Shown here: piece after piece, positions 22,357 through 24,955 of the stretch | Layout of the letters: each line of letters opens with the position of its first letter | Position numbering within the stretch: position 1 is the stretch's first letter | Program-made: the position numbers and the translations under genes | The notes under the pieces: generated by a model | Told to the model about the DNA's origin: nothing | Databases searched by the model: none | What the model saw: the letters and a program-made list of their open reading frames with translations, nothing else | Source of the DNA: a virus | Direction: 5' to 3' (one strand) | Length of the DNA: 24,955 nucleotides | IMG/VR virus record: IMGVR_UViG_3300008963_000030 | Span: 1-24,955 of that record

Positions 22357-22994
22357 AACATGATGAAAGCTATTGGGAAAGCGATGAATGGATTGCATAT
22401 GAACACTGGTATCTGCAGAATCAACAAGAACAGGAAAACCCTACTCCTGTTATGCAAATAAACGTTCCACAACCACCAGTTGACGATAATTGGCTAGCAC
22501 TCAAAGCAGAACAACAGCAAGCACCTAGTGAACCCACACCCTCAATTGACAAAATAACACAGGTCAGTGTAAAATTGTATGATTCAGGAACTGGCAACAT
22601 TAGATTCAATTGCTACAGAGGCAAAGAAATGACAGAAATGTCGCTGAATTTTGAAAGAGATTCAAGCATTGGTCTAAGACAACAGCAAAGTCGTGTGTGG
22701 GACGCGCTGCTAACACTCAGTGCATACAGTGATTATATGCCAAGAAGAGCTAGATTATACACGCCTTATACCAATGACCATAACAGAGAAATTGCATATT
22801 TTGAACTGTGGTATGAAGGTGAAATCATATGGAACTGTGTTTGTTTAGACTGTTATCTATTAGAGTGCAAGCAACTTGAATACCAAGATCACATAACCTA
22901 CACAGCTGCTTGGCGATCACGCATACCCTGTGAACAGTTTGTGTGTGACACAGTTGATAGAATATTTTCAAAAAACTCCAAACTACATAAATAA
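22353..22994 (+). CDS. Orphan acidic/aromatic protein
   Basis: This 213-aa protein starts at GTG 22353, overlapping the preceding TGA, with GGAGGG five bases upstream; GTG 22347 is less well placed. The N-terminus is rich in Trp/Tyr/Glu (KHDESYWESDEWIAYEHWYL), then a Gln/Pro-rich linker (about residues 20-65). A compact domain follows: QVSVKLYDSGTGNIRFNCYR, EMSLNFERDSSIGLRQQQSR, YFELWYEGEIIWNCVCLDCY. Several cysteines (C-V-C-L-D-C) could coordinate a metal. It is not recognised. Its stop overlaps ATAAATAA, a promoter-like sequence 20 bases before the next gene. Confidence 0.65.
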   Translation: MKHDESYWESDEWIAYEHWYLQNQQEQENPTPVMQINVPQPPVDDNWLALKAEQQQAPSEPTPSIDKITQVSVKLYDSGTGNIRFNCYRGKEMTEMSLNFERDSSIGLRQQQSRVWDALLTLSAYSDYMPRRARLYTPYTNDHNREIAYFELWYEGEIIWNCVCLDCYLLECKQLEYQDHITYTAAWRSRIPCEQFVCDTVDRIFSKNSKLHK

Positions 22995-23014
22995 CACTAA
23001 AGGAAATGAACATC

Positions 23015-23323
23015 ATGGGTAGAACACGACACAAACAGTTACCACATCTTTGGCTGGTAGGTCCAGATCCTCTAAAAAAGCGTCTGCATGATCAATTTTT
23101 GAAAAGCAAAGCACAGGCCAACTTTAGAAAGGAAGGCTGGGAGCTTGAAAGAGACGAATACATCAATCTGTGGCTAGAAGGCGATCGCTATCTAAGAAAG
23201 GGCCGCCGTCCTGAGGATCTCTGCATGACTCGCATAGATACCACCAAGCCATGGAGTCTTGAAAACTGTGAAATCATACCAAGATCTGAACATTTCAAAG
23301 AAAGGAACAGAAAGCGTGTTTAG
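23015..23323 (+). CDS. HNH-related conserved phage protein
   Basis: This 102-aa protein is assigned ATG 23015 (AGGA ten bases upstream); ATG 23006 is too close to that site. It is basic, with GRTRHKQLPHLWLVGPDPLK, KSKAQANFRKEGWELERDEY and a C-terminal LCMTRIDTTKPWSLENCEII, then PRSEH. The R-I-D-...-W-x-x-E-N-C-x-[IW]-x-x-R-x-E-[HQ] pattern is the distal half of a widespread HNH/AP2-type endonuclease motif in phages, but the metal-binding HNH histidines are not clearly present. It is probably a DNA-binding or degenerate homing-type protein. The stop overlaps the next start. Confidence 0.65.
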   Translation: MGRTRHKQLPHLWLVGPDPLKKRLHDQFLKSKAQANFRKEGWELERDEYINLWLEGDRYLRKGRRPEDLCMTRIDTTKPWSLENCEIIPRSEHFKERNRKRV

Positions 23324-23531
23324 TCACGACTTTGACCCGCTGCGTGTGCTGGAGGATCTTGCGAATAACCAAGCTCAGATTGGAGAAGAACTGCAACGTC
23401 AAGCACGTGAACTAAAACTGCTGCATCAGCATATGAATCAACAGGCACAGACCATTGAACATCTAATAGCAGCTATTGACCATAATACCAAACTTACCAA
23501 GGAGCTTATGCAATGGCAAAACCACAAATAA
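23316..23531 (+). CDS. 71-aa coiled-coil protein
   Basis: The start is taken at GTG 23316, overlapping the previous TAG region, with AGGA nine bases upstream; frame-compatible starts further up lie deep in the previous gene. After FSHDFDPLRVLEDL the protein is a continuous coiled coil (NNQAQIGEELQRQARELKLL, NQQAQTIEHLIAAIDHNTK). It contains AAGGAG near its 3' end, which serves the next gene. Such short helical proteins can be fibre chaperones or trimerisation partners. It overlaps the fibre gene at 23513 by 19 bases, supporting a joint role, but this is inference. Confidence 0.6.
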   Translation: MFSHDFDPLRVLEDLANNQAQIGEELQRQARELKLLHQHMNQQAQTIEHLIAAIDHNTKLTKELMQWQNHK

Positions 23532-24304
23532 CACTAAGGCAGGCACTGGGAGAACCGCTCTCCTATGAACAGCTGGACACAAACTTTGAAAATCTAAGAG
23601 ATGCCACAATCACAATAGCAGCTGATGGCACTGTAATAGTGCTTGATCTCAATGACACAGTTACTCTAACACCAGGTAACAACGTGTCATTTGCAGTTAC
23701 AGGCAATGAAATCACAATCAACTCAGAAGGTGGCAGCCTAAACAGCCTAGAAGGCGTAACACCTGATGCGAATGGCAACATTGACCTTATTGCAGGCACA
23801 AACATTGCATTGTCAACAGCTGCAAATTCAATCACAATCACAAGCACTTCGCTTGACCAAGTTATTGAAGACACTGCACCTCAGCTGGGCGGTGAGCTTG
23901 ACACAAATGGTAATGCAATTGGAAATGCACAGGGAGATGTTGAAATCACAGACAACGTGGTGTTTACCTCTAACGGTATTATAAGAATATCAGAACAGCC
24001 AGGCTCAAACAGGATAGAATCTATAAGCAGCTTCCTTATTGGCATTGTAAGCACGTTTGGCGGCAGTGTAAGTGGTCCATCCATATCGTTTGACAATGAC
24101 AGCGTTCCCTATAACAGCACAAGTATTGGTGCAGGCACATCGCCAGATGACAAAATAACCCTGCAGGATGTAGTAAGGCTTTTGGGAACCACAACTTCTA
24201 ATCGTGATTCAATTACAACTCCACAGGATGGCATGCTGATCTACAACAGCACCACAAACACATTTCAAGGCCGCGCTGGTGGGTTTTGGGTAGATCTACA
24301 CTGA
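23513..24304 (+). CDS. Tail fibre-type structural protein
   Basis: This 263-aa protein has AAGGAG nine bases before ATG 23513. It opens with QITLRQALGEPLSYEQLDTN followed by FENL, a start shared with the 24872 gene. A beta-rich Thr/Val/Asn-rich body follows (VIVLDLNDTVTLTPGNNVSF, NSITITSTSLDQVIEDTAPQ), then LGGELDTNGNAIGNAQGDVE. It ends in GMLIYNSTTNTFQGRAGGFW with VDLH, a C-terminal head signature very common in phage tail fibre and receptor-binding subunits. It would be an outer fibre or tip decoration protein. Confidence 0.78.
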   Translation: MAKPQITLRQALGEPLSYEQLDTNFENLRDATITIAADGTVIVLDLNDTVTLTPGNNVSFAVTGNEITINSEGGSLNSLEGVTPDANGNIDLIAGTNIALSTAANSITITSTSLDQVIEDTAPQLGGELDTNGNAIGNAQGDVEITDNVVFTSNGIIRISEQPGSNRIESISSFLIGIVSTFGGSVSGPSISFDNDSVPYNSTSIGAGTSPDDKITLQDVVRLLGTTTSNRDSITTPQDGMLIYNSTTNTFQGRAGGFWVDLH

Positions 24305-24336
24305 TTTTTAGTGTTTTTTTTGGTTTTTTTGTGTTT

Positions 24337-24345
24337 TGCTAAATA
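24337..24345 (+). promoter_or_regulatory. Candidate late promoter (TGCTAAATA)
   Basis: Third exact copy of the nonamer, in the 95-base gap after a T-rich stretch, 54 bases upstream of ATG 24400. Here it is part of a short palindrome, TGCT-TAAATA-type TGCTAAATAAGCA (24337-24349). Confidence 0.52.
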
Positions 24346-24359
24346 AGCATAGCAGGCAA

Positions 24360-24390
24360 CTTGTGTTGTCTGCAATAATGACAACACAAG
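24360..24390 (+). promoter_or_regulatory. 11-bp leader hairpin at ribosome binding site
   Basis: CTTGTGTTGTC (24360-24370) and GACAACACAAG (24380-24390) are perfectly complementary with a 9-base loop. The last AAG of the 3' arm is the first half of AAGGAG, the ribosome binding site of the 24400 gene. It may control translation, or stabilise the mRNA as leader hairpins of T4-type late mRNAs do. Confidence 0.7.
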
Positions 24391-24399
24391 GAGACAGCA

Positions 24400-24822
24400 A
24401 TGTCAGCAGCAAGCAATTATCTAGAGGACGCAGTCCTTGACCATGTGCTAGGAAATACCTCCTTTGCACAACCAACAGTTTATCTCGCACTGTTTACGTC
24501 AGATGACGGCCTAGAATCAGGCACGATCACAGGTGAAGTCGCGAACTCAAACGGCTATGTTAGAGAAGCCATTGACGTTGACGGTGCCAGCGGCGCATTT
24601 GATGCAGCATCAGGCGGCAGCACGTCAAACACTCAGACAATTACATTCCCAACTGCCACTGGCGGCAACTGGGGCACGATCACTCATATCGCAGTTATGG
24701 ATGGCGACACCTACGGCGCAGGAAATGTTCTGTTTCACGGTAGTGTGACCAGCTCCAAGACCATTGAAGACGGCGACACCTTTCAGGTATCCGCTGGCAA
24801 CCTTACTATATCACTAGACTAG
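24400..24822 (+). CDS. Widespread phage virion protein (YLALFTSD family)
   Basis: This 140-aa protein has AAGGAG (24388-24393) six bases before its ATG, partly inside a hairpin. It matches a family found in very many tailed phages: NYLEDAVLDHVLGNTSFAQP, TVYLALFTSDDGLESGTITG, FDAASGGSTSNTQTITFPTA, then NWGTITHIAVMDGDTYGAGN, VLFHGSVTSSKTIEDGDTFQ and VSAGNLTISLD. The fold is a beta sandwich. Members are tail fibre- or tip-associated. Its own promoter-like site, leader hairpin and terminator suggest a high-copy protein made as a single-gene transcript. Confidence 0.85.
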   Translation: MSAASNYLEDAVLDHVLGNTSFAQPTVYLALFTSDDGLESGTITGEVANSNGYVREAIDVDGASGAFDAASGGSTSNTQTITFPTATGGNWGTITHIAVMDGDTYGAGNVLFHGSVTSSKTIEDGDTFQVSAGNLTISLD

Positions 24823-24828
24823 GGCTTC

Positions 24829-24856
24829 AAAGGGGGGCTTTGTCCCCCTTTTCTTT
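24829..24856 (+). terminator. Intrinsic terminator
   Basis: AAAGGGGG (24829-24836) and CCCCCTTT (24844-24851) form an 8-bp stem with loop GCTTTGT, followed by TCTTT. It starts seven bases after the stop of the 24400 gene. The stem is symmetric enough to act on both strands. Confidence 0.85.
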
Positions 24857-24871
24857 AATGGGAGATAACAC

Positions 24872-24955
24872 ATGGCTACTATAGTCACACGCATTGGCAA
24901 GGGAGAAGCGCTGACCTTTCAGGAAGGTGATGACAACTTCGTCAATCTAAACACA
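24872..24955 (+). CDS. Tail fibre-type protein (3' partial)
   Basis: Only the first 28 codons are in the window. The start is set by GGAGATAACACATGGC, identical to the start region at 20095. The protein reads ATIVTRIGKGEALTFQEGDD followed by NFVNLNT, matching in position and pattern the LSYEQLDTNFENL opening of the 23513 gene. It is therefore likely another fibre or tip subunit. It lies after a terminator with no promoter-like motif between, so it may depend on readthrough. Confidence 0.7.
   Translation, partial: MATIVTRIGKGEALTFQEGDDNFVNLNT

Noticed and set aside
22986-22994. CATAAATAA as promoter for the 23015 gene
   Set aside because: It overlaps a stop codon and leaves too little room for a start site before the ribosome binding site at 23001; kept only as a remark.
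1-24955. Prophage or contractile-tail (myovirus) interpretation
   Set aside because: No integrase, att-like repeats or host genes, and no sheath or contractile baseplate genes; the T4-like promoter motif alone does not indicate a myovirus.

Overview
The window is one continuous, plus-strand structural (late) region of a tailed dsDNA phage. The gene set indicates a long, non-contractile tail (siphovirus-like). There is a complete terminase–portal–scaffold–capsid–neck–tail tube–chaperone–tape measure–tail tip series. I see no sheath, no contractile baseplate genes, no integrase, no repressor, no tRNA and no bacterial gene. Base composition is moderate, by eye somewhat below half GC. The repeat-rich adhesins and orphan genes resemble phages recovered from marine bacterioplankton. 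The host assignment is inference and cannot be settled from this sequence.

Layout. 1-2880: 3' part of a large repeat-built adhesin with a LamG-like domain. 2877-3212: small virion-type protein. 3209-5059: packaging (small terminase, a coiled-coil/membrane small protein, large terminase). 5013-6972: portal plus two small proteins. 7089-8667: scaffold and major capsid protein. 8668-8857: two strong terminators and a promoter-like motif. 8858-10636: neck and tail tube genes. 10633-11126: tail assembly chaperone pair joined by a textbook -1 frameshift site with a downstream stem. 11137-13518: tape measure. 13518-15198: distal tail and hub-like proteins and a GNAT-like protein. 15195-20095: central tail-tip protein (J-like, 1375 aa) and a tail protein. 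20106-24955: a mixed region of tail-fibre-type genes interrupted by a block of small orphan genes (20590-23531).

Expression. Genes are packed with ATGA, TAATG and GTGA overlaps, so translational coupling is probably general. The few real gaps hold intrinsic terminators and a recurring TGCTAAATA or TATAAATA element. The latter is the consensus of T4-type late promoters, read by gp55-type sigma factors. This points to a phage-encoded late sigma factor outside the window, which would be unusual for a siphovirus-like virion.

Best leads: (1) the small gene at 20590-20731, which fits exactly between its neighbours only if the ribosome changes frame (or one homopolymer base is an error), with a strong hairpin at the change point and a competing long-range pairing; (2) the T4-like late promoter set; (3) the orphan block, including a gene whose 5' end carries GACACTA repeats and a GC-rich palindromic insert; (4) the exact 60-bp periodic fibre shaft in the first gene; (5) a perfect 11-bp hairpin at the ribosome binding site of the 24400 gene.
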